DNA of 64,000 nucleotides. Source: Lelliottia nimipressuralis. GTDB lineage: Bacteria > Pseudomonadota > Gammaproteobacteria > Enterobacterales > Enterobacteriaceae. This document shows positions 1 to 8,978 of the stretch, one piece after another; positions within the stretch are counted from its first letter, which is position 1; the number at the start of each line of letters is the position of its first letter. The stretch covers positions 1 through 64,000 of the forward strand of contig NZ_SDDX01000029.1 in assembly GCF_004115925.1 (NCBI RefSeq). The letters run 5' to 3'. The notes beneath the pieces were generated by a model. It was not told the DNA's origin. It saw only the letters and a list, made by a program, of their open reading frames with translations, and ran no database searches. The translations under genes were made by a program, and so were the position numbers.

Positions 1-7
1 AAGAATA

Positions 8-82
8 TGGCTGGGGTACCTGGATTCGAACCAGGGAATGCCGGTATCAAAAACCGGTGCCTTACCGCTTGGCGATACCCCA
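8..82 (-). tRNA. glnU: tRNA-Gln (UUG anticodon)
   Basis: A 75-nt tRNA read on the minus strand. The T-loop GTTCGAATC, acceptor stem TGGGGTA/TACCCCA and encoded 3' GCCA are all visible, and the anticodon loop reads TTTTTGA with anticodon TTG. It is the third tRNA after Met and Leu, as in the E. coli metT-leuW-glnU operon. The operon probably continues off the left edge, where E. coli has more Gln and Met tRNAs. Confidence 0.95.
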
Positions 83-105
83 TCCGTGCAACGCGGAACT
101 GGAAA

Positions 106-190
106 TGGTGCGGGAGGCGAGACTTGAACTCGCACACCTTGCGGCGCCAGAACCTAAATCTGGTGCGTCTACCAATTTCGCCACTCCCGC
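106..190 (-). tRNA. leuW: tRNA-Leu (UAG anticodon)
   Basis: An 85-nt class II tRNA with a long variable arm (GCGCCGCAAGGTGTGC region), acceptor stem GCGGGAG/CTCCCGC and encoded CCA. The anticodon loop reads ATTTAGG, giving anticodon TAG. It lies 23 nt downstream of the Gln gene in coordinate terms and is cotranscribed with it. Confidence 0.95.
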
Positions 191-199
191 AAAAAAAGA

Positions 200-276
200 T
201 GGTGGCTACGACGGGATTCGAACCTGTGACCCCATCATTATGAGTGATGTGCTCTAACCAACTGAGCTACGTAGCC
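200..276 (-). tRNA. metT: tRNA-Met (elongator, CAU anticodon)
   Basis: A 77-nt tRNA with acceptor stem GGCTACG/CGTAGCC, the T-loop GTTCGAATC and anticodon CAT, followed by encoded CCA. It is the first gene of the minus-strand tRNA operon. The paired GGCTACG acceptor end marks it as elongator rather than initiator Met. Confidence 0.95.
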
Positions 277-315
277 ATCTTTTTTTCGCGTTACCTTATC
301 GGCGTTGCGGGGCGC

Positions 316-344
316 ATTATGCGTATAGAGCTTTGCAGCGTCAA
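316..344 (-). promoter_or_regulatory. Promoter of the tRNA operon
   Basis: On the minus strand TTGACG (339-344) is followed after exactly 17 nt by CATAAT (316-321) and then a GC-rich discriminator GCGCCCCG. This is the layout of a sigma70 promoter under stringent control, as expected for stable RNA. No gene is seen between it and asnB. Confidence 0.85.
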
Positions 345-462
345 TACCTTTTTCAACGAAAATGGCCGGATTGTGACTGTTTGGTTAGGTTGCGAACAGC
401 GTGGCCGAATAATCGGCAATTATTGGTTATTAATCGTTTTTGTTCTGCAAAACGCGAGGCAT

Positions 463-484
463 AAAAAAGGCCCCGAAGGGCCTG
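463..484 (-). terminator. Terminator after asnB
   Basis: Read on the minus strand, AGGCCC-TTCG-GGGCCT is followed by a run of T. The hairpin has a UUCG tetraloop and lies about 17 nt past the asnB stop codon. Confidence 0.85.
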
Positions 485-500
485 AGTACGATTCTGGCGA

Positions 501-2165
501 TTACTTATAGGCCGACTGGTGAACCCCTACCGCGCGTCCTGATGGATCGTTCATGGATTTGAACGATTCATCCCACTCGATGGCTTTCGCTGAAGAGCAG
601 GCCACTGACGGGCCGCCAGGCACACACTCTGCCGCGCTTGCGACCGGGAAAAGTTCTTCGAAGATTTCACGGTACAGATACGCTTCTTTCGAGCCAGGCG
701 TGTTGTACGGGAAGCGGAAGCTGGCGGTTTCCAGTTGTTGATCGGAAACCTGCTTCGCCGCCACCTCTTTCAGGGTGTCGATCCAGCTGTAGCCCACGCC
801 GTCGGAGAACTGCTCTTTCTGACGCCATGCGACGCTTGCCGGCAGGTAAGATTCGAAACATTCACGCAGAATATGTTTCTCCATTTTACCGTTGCCGCAC
901 ATTTTGTCCTGCGGGTTGATGCGCATGGCCACGTCGAGGAACGATTTATCGAGGAACGGCACGCGGGCCTCCACGCCCCAGGCGGACATCGCTTTGTTAG
1001 CGCGTGCGCAGTCAAACATATGCAACGCCTGCAGTTTACGCACCGTCTCTTCGTGCAGCTCTTTGGCGTTTGGCGCTTTGTGGAAGTACAGATAACCGCC
1101 AAACACTTCGTCAGACCCTTCGCCCGACAGCACCATTTTAATGCCCATCGCTTTGATTTTGCGCGACATCAGGTACATCGGGGTGGATGCGCGAATGGTG
1201 GTCACGTCGTAGGTTTCGATGTGATAAATCACGTCGCGGATCGCATCCAGACCTTCCTGCACGGTGAAGTGAATTTCATGGTGCACGGTACCCAGATGGT
1301 TTGCCACTTCCTGCGCGGCTTTCAGATCCGGTGCACCTTCCAGGCCTACGGCGAAGGAGTGCAACTGCGGCCACCAGGCTTCAGAGCGCTCCCCGTCTTC
1401 CACGCGACGCGCAGCGAATTTTTTGGTGATCGCGGAGATCACGGAAGAGTCCAGACCGCCAGAAAGCAGCACGCCATAAGGCACGTCAGACATCAGGTGG
1501 CTTTTTACGGAATCTTCCAGCGCCTGACGCAGCGCGTTTTTGTCGGTGACGTTGTCTTTCACCGCGTCGAAATCGAACCAGTCGCGCTGGTAATACTGAC
1601 GGATTTCGCCGTCTTTGCTCCACAGGTAGCTGCCTGCCGGGAACTCTTTAATGGTGCGGCACACCGGGACCAGGGCTTTCATTTCAGAGGCGACGTAGAA
1701 GTTGCCGTGTTCGTCGTGACCCATATACAGCGGGATAATACCGATGTGGTCGCGGCCAATCAGATAGGCGTCTTTTTCGCTGTCATACAGTGCGAAGGCA
1801 AACATGCCTTGCAGATCGTCCAGGAATTCGGGTCCTTTTTCCTGATACAGGGCAAGGATGACTTCGCAGTCGGAACCCGTCTGGAACGCGTAGCGATCGC
1901 CGTATTCTGCGCGCAGCGCCTGATGGTTGTAGATTTCACCGTTAACGGCCAGCGCGTGAGTTTTTTTCTCGTTATACAGCGGCTGGGCACCGGCGTTGAC
2001 ATCAACAATCGACAGACGTTCGTGAGCCAGAATCGCTTTATCGCTTGCGTACACGCCGGACCAGTCCGGGCCGCGGTGACGCATCAGGCGAGAAAGTTCC
2101 AGTGCTTTTTTACGCAGTTCGCCCGCGTCAGTCTTGATATCCAGTACGCCAAAAATTGAACACAT
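501..2165 (-). CDS. asnB: Asparagine synthetase B (glutamine-hydrolysing)
   Basis: A 554-residue enzyme that makes asparagine from aspartate, ATP and glutamine in the cytoplasm. The protein begins MCSIFGVLD, so Cys2 becomes the N-terminal nucleophile of the class II glutaminase domain. The C-terminal half carries the PP-loop SGGLDSS for aspartate adenylation and the later motif GEGSDEVFGGY. An upstream in-frame start would add 21 unlike residues. The chosen ATG has GGAGAAGG just ahead of it and gives the E. coli length. A leader of over 200 nt without a gene lies upstream; I could not pick a convincing promoter in it. Confidence 0.97.
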   Translation of the reverse strand: MCSIFGVLDIKTDAGELRKKALELSRLMRHRGPDWSGVYASDKAILAHERLSIVDVNAGAQPLYNEKKTHALAVNGEIYNHQALRAEYGDRYAFQTGSDCEVILALYQEKGPEFLDDLQGMFAFALYDSEKDAYLIGRDHIGIIPLYMGHDEHGNFYVASEMKALVPVCRTIKEFPAGSYLWSKDGEIRQYYQRDWFDFDAVKDNVTDKNALRQALEDSVKSHLMSDVPYGVLLSGGLDSSVISAITKKFAARRVEDGERSEAWWPQLHSFAVGLEGAPDLKAAQEVANHLGTVHHEIHFTVQEGLDAIRDVIYHIETYDVTTIRASTPMYLMSRKIKAMGIKMVLSGEGSDEVFGGYLYFHKAPNAKELHEETVRKLQALHMFDCARANKAMSAWGVEARVPFLDKSFLDVAMRINPQDKMCGNGKMEKHILRECFESYLPASVAWRQKEQFSDGVGYSWIDTLKEVAAKQVSDQQLETASFRFPYNTPGSKEAYLYREIFEELFPVASAAECVPGGPSVACSSAKAIEWDESFKSMNDPSGRAVGVHQSAYK

Positions 2166-2390
2166 AACCTTCTCCGTTAACCCTGTTGCAGTGTGATGTC
2201 GCTTGCTTATGAAAATGCCGCAAAACACGGTGTGCGCGCAAGACTTTTACGGGCGAAAACGCAAATAACGCAACAGTCATTGCTGAATGTTGAAAAAAGA
2301 GTATGTCGTGAGCAGATTTATTGATGATTATGCAATGAATGGCGTTTTTTATTAGATGGCGTTGCGTTTTTAAGGCCTGAAAATGAGAAA

Positions 2391-2415
2391 CCACGCTCAG
2401 CGGCGTGGTTTTTCG
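2391..2415 (-). terminator. Terminator after the nag operon
   Basis: AACCACGC and GCGTGGTT form an 8-bp stem around a short loop, flanked by T-rich sequence on both strands. It abuts the nagD stop codon and closes the leftward nagBACD transcript. Confidence 0.7.
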
Positions 2416-3168
2416 TCAGATAACGTCGATTTCAGCAACCGACGGGTAAATCCAGCTCGGCCTGAACGGCATGGCGTCAATGTCATCCAGGGTGGAGACG
2501 CCCGAGAGCACAAGGATCGTTTCAAGCCCGGCCTGGAAACCGGCCAGAATATCCGTACGCAGGTTATCGCCGACGATCACCGTTTGCTCGGAGTGGGCCT
2601 GCATTTTGTTGAGCGCCGCGCGCACAATCCATGGGCTAGGTTTGCCTACCACGAAAGGTTTACGGCCAGAGATTTTCTCGATGCCCGCGCAGAGCGCGCC
2701 GCACGCCGGGTAATATCCGCGCCCGTGGGTATCCGGGTTGGTGGCAATAAAGCGCGCGCCTGTTGCCACAAAATAGGCGGCTTTGTGCATCATTTCCCAG
2801 TTAAATGAGCGGGTCTCACCCACGATGACGAAATCCGGGTTGACATCGGTGATGGTAAATCCGGCTTTATACAGCTCATGGATCAGCGCGCCTTCCCCGA
2901 CCACGTAAGCCTTTTTCCCTTCCTGACGTTTCAGGAAGTCGGCGGTTGCCATGGCGGAGGTGTAAAACACGCTGTCCGGCACGTCGACACCGGCGGTGGC
3001 GAAGCGGTTGGCCAGATCCTGGCCGGTCTGCGACGGATAGTTAGTCAGCAGAACCAGCGGCATTCCCTTTTCCAGAATACGGTTCAGAAACTCAGCGGCA
3101 CCGGGCACCGCAACGTTATCGTGCATCAGCACGCCGTCAATATCACAAATCACATTCTGAATGGTCAT
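2416..3168 (-). CDS. nagD: NagD, HAD-family nucleotide/sugar phosphatase
   Basis: A 250-residue HAD-superfamily phosphatase, the same length as E. coli NagD. The nucleophile motif is DIDGVLMHD near residue 9. The later motifs TNYPSQT, GKPSPW and VGDNLRTDI supply the phosphate-binding Ser/Thr, the Lys and the acidic metal ligands. E. coli NagD acts on nucleoside monophosphates such as UMP, and its part in amino-sugar use is still unclear. It is the last gene of the nagBACD operon. Confidence 0.95.
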   Translation of the reverse strand: MTIQNVICDIDGVLMHDNVAVPGAAEFLNRILEKGMPLVLLTNYPSQTGQDLANRFATAGVDVPDSVFYTSAMATADFLKRQEGKKAYVVGEGALIHELYKAGFTITDVNPDFVIVGETRSFNWEMMHKAAYFVATGARFIATNPDTHGRGYYPACGALCAGIEKISGRKPFVVGKPSPWIVRAALNKMQAHSEQTVIVGDNLRTDILAGFQAGLETILVLSGVSTLDDIDAMPFRPSWIYPSVAEIDVI

Positions 3169-3215
3169 GGACTACCTGGCATCTCAAAAAAAGAAGGCGT
3201 AACTATAAAGGGCTG

Positions 3216-4436
3216 TTAGCTTTCCAGCAAACGCTGGAGCAGCAGACCGTTAAGCATGGCGCGTTTCACCAGCGCAAAAGCACCAATGGCGGAGCGGTGA
3301 TCGAGCGTCGAGCGCACGACCGGCAGGTTCTGGCGGAAGGCTTTCAGCGCCTGAGTATTGATGCAGCCTTCGATGGCCGGAAGCAGCACTTTTTCCGCTT
3401 CGGTAATTTCACCGGCAATCACCACTTTCTGTGGATTGAACAGGTTGATTGCGATGGCGATGGTTTTACCCAGATGGCGGCCGACCTGCTCAATCACTTC
3501 GCAGGCTAGGGCATCGCCTTTGTTGGCCGCTTTGCAGATAGTGTTGATCTTGCAATCGTCCAGGGTGATACGGCTCTGGTAGCCCTGTTCAAGCAGATGA
3601 CGCACCCGGTGTTCAATCGCTGCATTGGCCGCGACCGTTTCCAGACAGCCGAAATTACCGCAGTGGCAGCGCTCGCCGAGGGGATCGACCTGAATATGGC
3701 CAATCTCACCGACGTTGCCGTTACGGCCAATGAAAATGCGGCCGTTGGAGATGATCCCGGCCCCGGTACCGCGGTGTACGCGCACCAGAATAGAGTCTTC
3801 GCAATCCTGACTCGCACCAAAGTAGTGCTCCGCCAGCGCCAGGCTACGAATATCGTGGCCGACATAACAGGTGACGTTGAAACGTTTTTCCAGCGCGCCG
3901 ACCAGCCCCCAGTTTTCGACCGGGATATGGGGCATATAGCGAATCACGCCGCTTTCCGGGTCGACCAGGCCTGGCAGGATCACTGAAATGGCGATCAGCT
4001 CGCGGATTTTACGCTGGCAGCTGTCAATAAACTGCGCGATGGTATTCAGCAGCGCGTGTTCCAGCGTCTCCTGAGTTCGTTCGGGCAGGGGATAGTGCTC
4101 TTCCGCCACCACTTTGCTGCTCAGATCGTACAGGGTGAGCGTGGTGTCGTGACGGCCAAGACGTACGCCGATGGCCTGGAAATTGCGGGTTTCGGTAATG
4201 ATGGAGATGGCGCGGCGGCCCCCGGTGGAGGCCTGCTGATCGACTTCTTTGATCAATCCGCGCTCAATCAGCTGACGCGTGATTTTGGTCACACTGGCGG
4301 GGGCAAGCTGGCTCTGTTCGGCGATCTGAATACGCGAGATTGGACCATGCTGGTCAATCAGGCGATAAACAGCCGCACTGTTGAGTTGTTTAACGAGGTC
4401 AACATTACCAATTTGAGCTTGTCCGCCAGATGTCAT
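3216..4436 (-). CDS. nagC: NagC, amino-sugar repressor of the ROK family
   Basis: A 406-residue transcription factor, equal in length to E. coli NagC. Residues 1-80 hold a winged helix-turn-helix (RIQIAEQSQLAPASVTKITR). The rest is a ROK sugar-kinase fold with the zinc motif CHCGNFGCLE and the sugar-binding stretch EIGHIQVD. GlcNAc-6-phosphate is the known inducer in E. coli. It lies 8 bases downstream of nagA in the same operon. The nagB-nagE gap contains two sites matching its operators, so it should repress its own operon and nagE. Confidence 0.96.
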   Translation of the reverse strand: MTSGGQAQIGNVDLVKQLNSAAVYRLIDQHGPISRIQIAEQSQLAPASVTKITRQLIERGLIKEVDQQASTGGRRAISIITETRNFQAIGVRLGRHDTTLTLYDLSSKVVAEEHYPLPERTQETLEHALLNTIAQFIDSCQRKIRELIAISVILPGLVDPESGVIRYMPHIPVENWGLVGALEKRFNVTCYVGHDIRSLALAEHYFGASQDCEDSILVRVHRGTGAGIISNGRIFIGRNGNVGEIGHIQVDPLGERCHCGNFGCLETVAANAAIEHRVRHLLEQGYQSRITLDDCKINTICKAANKGDALACEVIEQVGRHLGKTIAIAINLFNPQKVVIAGEITEAEKVLLPAIEGCINTQALKAFRQNLPVVRSTLDHRSAIGAFALVKRAMLNGLLLQRLLES

Positions 4437-4444
4437 ACTTTTAC

Positions 4445-5593
4445 TTACTCAGTGACGACCTCGTTACCATTAACGATGGTCTTAATAATTTTATAATCGC
4501 GCGTGAAGGCGGTGAGGTTTGCCACCATGCCCGGTGCGATACCGCCCAGCTGTTTGTCCACGCCGATCGCGCGAGCCGGGTAGAGTGTTGCCATACGCAG
4601 CACTTCATCCAGCGCAATGCCGCAATGTTCAACGAGGTTACGAACCCCTTCGATCATCGTCAGCGCAGAGCCGCTCAGCGTTCCGTTCTCATCTACGCAC
4701 AGTCCGTTGCGGTAGTATATTGTTTTACCAGCAAAAATGAACTGTTCAATATTTGCCCCTGCCGGTGCGGTAGCATCGGTGACCAGGCACAGCTTATCGC
4801 CTTTCAGGCGTTTCGCGTTGCGGATGTTGGTGTAGTCCACATGCAGGCCATCAGCAATAATGCCACAGTAAACGTCCGGCTCATCAAGAATCGCACCGAC
4901 CAGACCCGGTTCGCGGCCCGTAATGTACGGCATGGCATTATAAAGGTGGGTCGCAAAAGTAATGCCTGCGCGGAACCCGGTTTTCGCTTCGGCGAGTGTC
5001 GCATTGGAGTGGCCCGCTGAGACGACGATGCCTGCCGCCGCCAGTTTGCTGATCACATCCGGCCCGGTCATTTCCGGTGCCAGCGTGACTTTGGTGATCA
5101 CATCGGCGTTAGCGCACATGAAGTCGACCAGCTCGGGGTCTGGCTTGCGCACGTAATTCGGGTTGTGGGTGCCTTTCTTCACAATGTTCAGCCAGGGACC
5201 TTCAAGGTGCAGACCCAGCGCCTGATGCGGGTATTTCGCCAGGTATTCACGCATCACGCGGATACCTTGCTTCATCAGGTTGTCATCGGAAGTAATCAGC
5301 GTTGGCAGATAGCTGGTGCAGCCTGATTTCTCGTTGGCTTTCTGCATGATCTCCAGCGTTTCAACCGTGACCGCCTCTGGCGTGTCATTGAACTGCACGC
5401 CGCCGCAGCCGTTAAGCTGGACGTCGATAAAACCGGGGGAGATGATTGCTCCATTGAGTGAGCGCTGTTCGATCTCTGGCGGTAATTCAGCCTGCGGGCA
5501 GACACGTTCAATCAGGCCATTGGCGATAACAATCGCATGGTCATCCAGAATTTCATGGCCGGTATAAATCCGACCGTGGGTTAAAGCGTACAT
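4445..5593 (-). CDS. nagA: N-acetylglucosamine-6-phosphate deacetylase
   Basis: A 382-residue amidohydrolase that removes the acetyl group from GlcNAc-6-P to give glucosamine-6-P. The metal and substrate residues lie in [25 protein letters not shown] and the catalytic Asp stretch VTDATAPAG. Length and order match E. coli. It sits between nagB and nagC in the leftward operon, 55 bases past nagB. Confidence 0.97.
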   Translation of the reverse strand: MYALTHGRIYTGHEILDDHAIVIANGLIERVCPQAELPPEIEQRSLNGAIISPGFIDVQLNGCGGVQFNDTPEAVTVETLEIMQKANEKSGCTSYLPTLITSDDNLMKQGIRVMREYLAKYPHQALGLHLEGPWLNIVKKGTHNPNYVRKPDPELVDFMCANADVITKVTLAPEMTGPDVISKLAAAGIVVSAGHSNATLAEAKTGFRAGITFATHLYNAMPYITGREPGLVGAILDEPDVYCGIIADGLHVDYTNIRNAKRLKGDKLCLVTDATAPAGANIEQFIFAGKTIYYRNGLCVDENGTLSGSALTMIEGVRNLVEHCGIALDEVLRMATLYPARAIGVDKQLGGIAPGMVANLTAFTRDYKIIKTIVNGNEVVTE

Positions 5594-5648
5594 AACGACC
5601 CCCGGTTTAAAAAATCGACCGCCTCTCAGGGAAGAGGCGGCTCTTCAA

Positions 5649-6449
5649 TTACAGACCTTTAATGTTTTCAGCTTCCAACTCGTTGAAGTATTTCAGCGTC
5701 TTCACTTTCAGTTCCATGGTAGACGGCTCATCGCACACCACAACGGCTTTCGGATGCAGCTGCAGGCAGCTGATGGTCCACATGTGGTTAACGTTGCCTT
5801 CAACGGCAGCTTGCAGCGCCTGCGCTTTCACATTGCCCAGCACCAGAATCATCACTTCTTCGGCATCCAGCAGGGTGCCCACGCCAACGGTCAGGGCGTA
5901 TTTTGGCACCTGGCTTACGTCGCCATCAAAGAAGCGAGAGTTTGCCACGCGGGTGTCATGGGTCAGGGTTTTAATACGGGTGCGAGACGCCAGAGAAGAG
6001 GCCGGTTCGTTAAACGCGATGTGACCGTCGTTGCCCACGCCGCCCATGAACAGGTTGATTTTGCCATAAGAGCGGATTTTTTCTTCGTACTGGCGGCATT
6101 CTGCGTCAATATCAGGCGCGTTGCCATTCAGCAGGTTAATATTTTCAGCTGGGATATCAACGTGATCAAAGAAATTACGGTGCATGAAGCTATGGTAGCT
6201 CTCCGGATGCTCCTTCGGCAGGCCGACGTATTCGTCCATGTTGAAGGTGACAACGTGTTTGAAGCTAACCTGGCCTGATTTATGCATTTCGACCAGAGCT
6301 TTATACGCGGTCAGTGGTGTGCCACCGGTTGGCAGACCCAGAACGAAAGGACGATCGGCAGTAGGTTTGAACGCGTTGATGCGGTTAACGATATGGCGTG
6401 CAGCCCATTTACCGACTTGTTCAGCAGTCGCCAGGGGAATCAGTCTCAT
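5649..6449 (-). CDS. nagB: Glucosamine-6-phosphate deaminase
   Basis: A 266-residue enzyme converting glucosamine-6-P to fructose-6-P and ammonia, the last step of GlcNAc catabolism. The motif NMDEYVGLP holds the catalytic Asp near residue 72, and [14 protein letters not shown] holds the ring-opening Asp-His pair near residues 141-143. It is the first gene of nagBACD. A GAGGTG ribosome site precedes the ATG, and a NagC operator and a CRP site lie upstream. Confidence 0.97.
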   Translation of the reverse strand: MRLIPLATAEQVGKWAARHIVNRINAFKPTADRPFVLGLPTGGTPLTAYKALVEMHKSGQVSFKHVVTFNMDEYVGLPKEHPESYHSFMHRNFFDHVDIPAENINLLNGNAPDIDAECRQYEEKIRSYGKINLFMGGVGNDGHIAFNEPASSLASRTRIKTLTHDTRVANSRFFDGDVSQVPKYALTVGVGTLLDAEEVMILVLGNVKAQALQAAVEGNVNHMWTISCLQLHPKAVVVCDEPSTMELKVKTLKYFNELEAENIKGL

Positions 6450-6551
6450 TGTTCACCTCTAAAGTTAAAGTTAAAAAAAGTGGGCGGATGGCGCGCCTTG
6501 ACCTGAAATAAGCGTAACCTGGATCACGCGAGGCAGGGGGCAATCCGACTT

Positions 6552-6573
6552 GATTTTTTGAATGATAAAATAA
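6552..6573. promoter_or_regulatory. NagC operator, nagB side
   Basis: The AT-rich dyad, read on the minus strand as TTATTTTATCATTCAAAAAA, matches my recollection of the E. coli nagB NagC box. In E. coli this site pairs with the nagE site to form a repression loop. Confidence 0.7.
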
Positions 6574-6617
6574 GTTTTCACTGTTAGCCAGCAAAAGGGA
6601 GGGTTAATAACGATATT

Positions 6618-6635
6618 TGGTGACAAAACTCACAA
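6618..6635. promoter_or_regulatory. CRP site between nagB and nagE
   Basis: Minus strand TGTGA-GTTTTG-TCACC is one base off the CRP consensus TGTGA-N6-TCACA. It lies between the two NagC boxes, the same layout as in E. coli, where CRP activates both directions. Confidence 0.75.
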
Positions 6636-6646
6636 AAAGTATGCAT

Positions 6647-6667
6647 TTAATTTGCGATACGAATTAA
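6647..6667. promoter_or_regulatory. NagC operator, nagE side
   Basis: TTAATTTGCGATACGAATTAA is a 21-bp imperfect palindrome with the AATT half-sites and central CG pairs typical of high-affinity NagC operators. It sits upstream of nagE and pairs with the nagB-side site about 95 bp away. Confidence 0.8.
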
Positions 6668-6780
6668 TTTTTCACACACTCAGAATGCCAGTGATTCATC
6701 AACTGTATTGATAAGTTAGTGACACAATAAAAAACAGCTGAGAACGTGCCTTAAACGGGGTCTCATAGGGGGAAGCACAA

Positions 6781-8799
6781 GTGAGTATTCTAGGTTATTT
6801 ACAAAAGGTTGGCCGCGCACTGATGGTGCCGGTCGCCACGCTGCCGGCGGCAGCAATTCTGATGGGTGTGGGTTACTGGATTGACCCGGTTAGCTGGGGT
6901 GGTGATAACGCGCTTGCGGCGCTGTTCATCAAGTCCGGTTCCGCCATCATCGACAATATGTCTGTACTGTTCGCGATTGGTGTCGCTTATGGTATGTCCA
7001 AAGATAAAGACGGTGCAGCAGCACTGACCGGTTTTGTGGGCTTCCTCGTGTTGACCACACTCTGTTCTCCGGCCGCGGTTGCCATGATTCAGAAGATCCC
7101 GGTGGACCAGGTGCCTGCCGCGTTCGGTAAGATCAGCAACCAGTTCGTCGGTATCCTGGTGGGTATCATCTCTGCGGAACTGTACAACCGCTTCAGCGGC
7201 GTTGAGCTGCCGAAGGCGCTGTCGTTCTTCAGCGGTCGTCGTCTGGTGCCGATTCTGACCTCCTTCGTGATGATCGCCGTGGCGTTCATTCTGATGTACG
7301 TCTGGCCGGTGATCTTCGACGGTCTGGTGAACTTCGGTGAACACATCCAGAAACTCGGCTCTGCAGGGGCGGGTATCTACGCGTTCTTCAACCGTCTGCT
7401 GATTCCGGTCGGTCTGCACCACGCGCTGAACTCTGTGTTCTGGTTTGACGTTGCAGGTATTAACGATATCCCTAACTTCCTCGGCGGCGCACAGTCCATC
7501 GAAGCAGGTAAAGCGGTTGTCGGTATCACAGGTCGTTACCAGGCGGGCTTCTTCCCGATTATGATGTTCGGTCTGCCGGGTGCAGCGCTGGCCATCTACC
7601 ACTGCGCACGTCCAGAGAACAAAGCAAAAGTTCTGGGTATCATGATGGCGGGCGCATTCGCGGCCTTCTTCACAGGTATCACCGAGCCGCTGGAATTCTC
7701 CTTCATGTTCGTGGCACCGGTTCTGTACGTGATCCACGCAGTGCTGACCGGTATCTCCGTATTCATCGCCGCATCAATGCACTGGATTGCAGGCTTCGGC
7801 TTCAGTGCAGGTCTGGTGGATATGGTTCTCTCTTCCCGTAACCCGCTGGCCACTCACTGGTGGATGCTGATCCCTCAGGGTCTTGTGTTCTTCGTGATTT
7901 ACTACGTGGTGTTCCGCTTCACTATCACCAAATTCAACCTGATGACTCCGGGTCGCGAACTGGCTGTTGCCGGTAGCGAAGCAGATGGTCAGGACGTGAA
8001 TGTGAGCGGTGACAAAGAGCAGGATGTTGCAGGTCTGGCGCGTCAGTACATCGCCGCTGTGGGCGGTTCTGACAACCTGACCGGTATCGACGCCTGTATC
8101 ACGCGTCTGCGCCTGAGCGTCAAAGATTCTTCTCTGGTTAACGAAGCACTGGCAAAACGTCTCGGCGCATCCGGTGTGATTCGTCTGAACAAAACCAGCG
8201 TGCAGATTATCGTGGGCTTCGTGGCAGAAAAAATCGCTAACGCCATGAAAACCACTGGCCCGGTAGCCGCTTCTGAAGCTGCACCTGTCGTCGCTGCCCC
8301 CGCTGCTGCTAAACCGCAGGCTGTTCCTAATGCCACCACCATCGCCGCGCTGGTTTCTCCAGTCACCGGTGAAGTGGTTGCCCTGGAGCAGGTTCCTGAT
8401 GAAGCGTTCGCCAGCAAAGCTGTCGGTGACGGCGTAGCCGTGAAACCAACGGAAAAAACCGTGGTCTCTCCAGCAGCCGGTACCATCGTGAAAATCTTCA
8501 ACACGAACCATGCTTTCTGCCTCGAAACCGAGAAAGGCGCTGAGATCGTGGTCCACATGGGTATCGACACCGTTGCCCTGGGCGGTAAAGGCTTCACGCG
8601 TCTGGTCGAAGAGGGTGCCGAAGTGGTGGCAGGTCAGCCGATTCTGGAAATGGATCTGGACTTCCTGAACGCCAATGCGCGCTCCATGATCAGCCCGGTT
8701 GTTTGCAGCAATATCGACGACTTTAGCGGTCTGGTTCTCCAGGCGAAAGGTCAGGTTGTTGCCGGTCAAACGCCACTGTATGAGATTAAAGGCAAGTAA
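6781..8799 (+). CDS. nagE: N-acetylglucosamine PTS permease EIICBA
   Basis: A 672-residue phosphotransferase permease that takes up GlcNAc and phosphorylates it to GlcNAc-6-P. Residues 1-385 form the membrane EIIC domain with MMFGLPGAAL and GITEPLEF. EIIB follows with phospho-Cys439 in DACITRL, then an Ala/Pro linker near 495-520, then EIIA with His577 and active-site His592 (VVHMGID). The start codon is GTG. The IIA domain looks nearly identical to E. coli NagE as I recall it, while the IIC domain is clearly of another type and about 24 residues longer. Function as the GlcNAc permease follows from the nag context and IIA; a different IIC could shift affinity. Confidence 0.92.
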   Translation: MSILGYLQKVGRALMVPVATLPAAAILMGVGYWIDPVSWGGDNALAALFIKSGSAIIDNMSVLFAIGVAYGMSKDKDGAAALTGFVGFLVLTTLCSPAAVAMIQKIPVDQVPAAFGKISNQFVGILVGIISAELYNRFSGVELPKALSFFSGRRLVPILTSFVMIAVAFILMYVWPVIFDGLVNFGEHIQKLGSAGAGIYAFFNRLLIPVGLHHALNSVFWFDVAGINDIPNFLGGAQSIEAGKAVVGITGRYQAGFFPIMMFGLPGAALAIYHCARPENKAKVLGIMMAGAFAAFFTGITEPLEFSFMFVAPVLYVIHAVLTGISVFIAASMHWIAGFGFSAGLVDMVLSSRNPLATHWWMLIPQGLVFFVIYYVVFRFTITKFNLMTPGRELAVAGSEADGQDVNVSGDKEQDVAGLARQYIAAVGGSDNLTGIDACITRLRLSVKDSSLVNEALAKRLGASGVIRLNKTSVQIIVGFVAEKIANAMKTTGPVAASEAAPVVAAPAAAKPQAVPNATTIAALVSPVTGEVVALEQVPDEAFASKAVGDGVAVKPTEKTVVSPAAGTIVKIFNTNHAFCLETEKGAEIVVHMGIDTVALGGKGFTRLVEEGAEVVAGQPILEMDLDFLNANARSMISPVVCSNIDDFSGLVLQAKGQVVAGQTPLYEIKGK

Positions 8800-8825
8800 T
8801 CGCTCCTGAGTAGAGTCATGCCTTA

Positions 8826-8858
8826 AGCGGTGGGGGATATCCTCCGCCGCTTTTTTTT
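8826..8858 (+). terminator. Terminator after nagE
   Basis: GCGGTGGGGG pairs with CCTCCGCCGC around a short loop, followed by eight T. It stands 27 bases past the nagE stop. Confidence 0.85.
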
Positions 8859-8978
8859 GCAGCAATCCTCCCCAATATTCACTTCAAAGCCGTTTTTTGC
8901 ATAACTAAAGGTTGTCACTACGTCCTGCTTATAAGATCATATGCCGTTATACGTTGTTTACGCTTTGAGGAATCCACG

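Noticed and set aside
735..2159. Long open frame opposite asnB
   Set aside because: Antisense shadow of a highly biased coding gene; rich in His, Phe and Arg without family signatures.
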